This document shows, one piece after another, positions 23,997 through 24,366 of a stretch of 24,366 nucleotides of DNA. The position numbers were made by a program, and so were the translations under genes. The notes under the pieces were generated by a model. The model saw only the letters and a list, made by a program, of their open reading frames with translations, was not told the DNA's origin and ran no database searches. Within the stretch, counting starts at the first letter, position 1, and the number at the start of each line of letters is the position of its first letter. Origin of the DNA: Minisyncoccota bacterium (lineage in GTDB: Bacteria > Verrucomicrobiota > Lentisphaeria > Oligosphaerales > MVZH01); the NCBI GenBank assembly GCA_021734725.1, contig JAIPIM010000014.1, positions 1 through 24,366 on the forward strand. The letters run 5' to 3'.

Positions 23997-24366
23997 ATGC
24001 CCACATTTCAATACACTGCGATGGACGGCGAAGGCCGTGAACAGAAAGGACGGGTCGACGCTCAGAACGAGCAGGAAGCAGCAACAAAGCTCAAACATAT
24101 GGGGCTTTTTGCAACAACGCTGACTCAGGCGCGTGGTGGCGCGCGGACCCGTGGCGGAGGCCCTGCCCGATCCAGGCCCGCAGCCAAAAAGGGTACCATT
24201 GTTCTCGGGACACCAGTCCTGAAAAAGAAAAAACTGACGACCTTTACGCGTCAGCTGGCAACGCTGCTGAGTGCCGGACAAGCGCTTGTACGAGCCTTGC
24301 GAACATTGGAGCGCCAGAATCGGAAAGACGCGGCCAGCGCTCGCGTCATAGGCGAACTGGGGGACG
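23997..24366 (+). CDS. pilC: PilC/GspF-type inner-membrane platform protein, N-terminal part
   Basis: The inner-membrane platform protein that couples the PilB/PilT motors to pilin. Only 123 codons are in the window; the frame is open to its end. The start MPTFQYTAMDGEGREQKGRV is the typical PilC/GspF opening, followed by QEAATKLKHMGLF, then a basic, Ala/Gly-rich linker (about residues 47-77). The first cytoplasmic GspF helix segment begins at LTTFTRQLATLLSAGQALVRALRTLE, matching the family pattern of 'FxRQLATLLxAGxPLxxAL'. GAAAGGA stands six bases before the ATG at 23997. The gene follows pilT by 78 bp. Confidence 0.92.
   Translation, partial: MPTFQYTAMDGEGREQKGRVDAQNEQEAATKLKHMGLFATTLTQARGGARTRGGGPARSRPAAKKGTIVLGTPVLKKKKLTTFTRQLATLLSAGQALVRALRTLERQNRKDAASARVIGELGD

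Noticed and set aside
1..24366. tRNA, rRNA, CRISPR arrays, insertion sequences, phage or defence genes
   Set aside because: No cloverleaf, regular repeat-spacer pattern, transposase or phage-like frame seen on either strand; judged by eye only.

Overview
This window reads as a chromosomal segment of a Gram-negative-type (diderm) bacterium. An AsmA-like envelope protein, an RseP site-2 protease, a phosphoheptose isomerase (lipopolysaccharide heptose branch) and a type IV pilus/type II secretion motor cluster all point that way. Base composition is moderate and even. No phage, insertion sequence, CRISPR array, tRNA or rRNA was found. Protein flavour (PEP-CTERM-type CPBP protease, tandem PilB ATPases, M18 aminopeptidase) would suit the PVC group, for example Verrucomicrobiota or Kiritimatiellota, but this is only an impression from recall and was not tested.

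Layout. Positions 1-1201 (minus) hold the N-terminal 400 residues of an AsmA/TamB-like protein, divergent from mutL (1323-3164, plus). mutL converges on an M18 aminopeptidase (3214-4662, minus), which is translationally linked to rseP (4665-6041, minus). A 449-bp gene-free region rich in inverted repeats separates rseP from a two-gene plus-strand unit: an unrecognised two-TM protein and a CPBP (CAAX-protease-like) protease. From 8080 to 18268 everything is on the minus strand. Read in the direction of transcription this is dnaN, recF, a large REC-GAF-GGDEF-REC-HD-GYP c-di-GMP protein, then PTS EIIA, a CPA2 cation/proton antiporter, ApbE, and an orphan REC-GAF-PAS-PAS protein. After an AT-rich gap (18269-18536) everything is on the plus strand: a gmhA-like isomerase, two different PilB/GspE ATPases, PilT and the start of PilC/GspF, which runs off the window.

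How the genes fit together. The gap beside dnaN is flanked by divergent gene blocks and carries one perfect DnaA box, so it is a candidate replication origin. dnaN-recF is tightly packed and followed by a protein carrying both c-di-GMP synthesis and degradation domains; pilus motor ATPases, a common c-di-GMP target, sit on the other side of the gap. EIIA, antiporter and ApbE are packed nearly stop-to-start, suggesting a phosphoryl-controlled ion transport unit with a periplasmic flavinylation enzyme. The clearest candidates for new biology are the dnaN-recF-c-di-GMP arrangement, the EIIA/antiporter/ApbE unit with its unassigned antiporter tail, and the cysteine-rich REC-GAF-PAS-PAS protein without an output domain.
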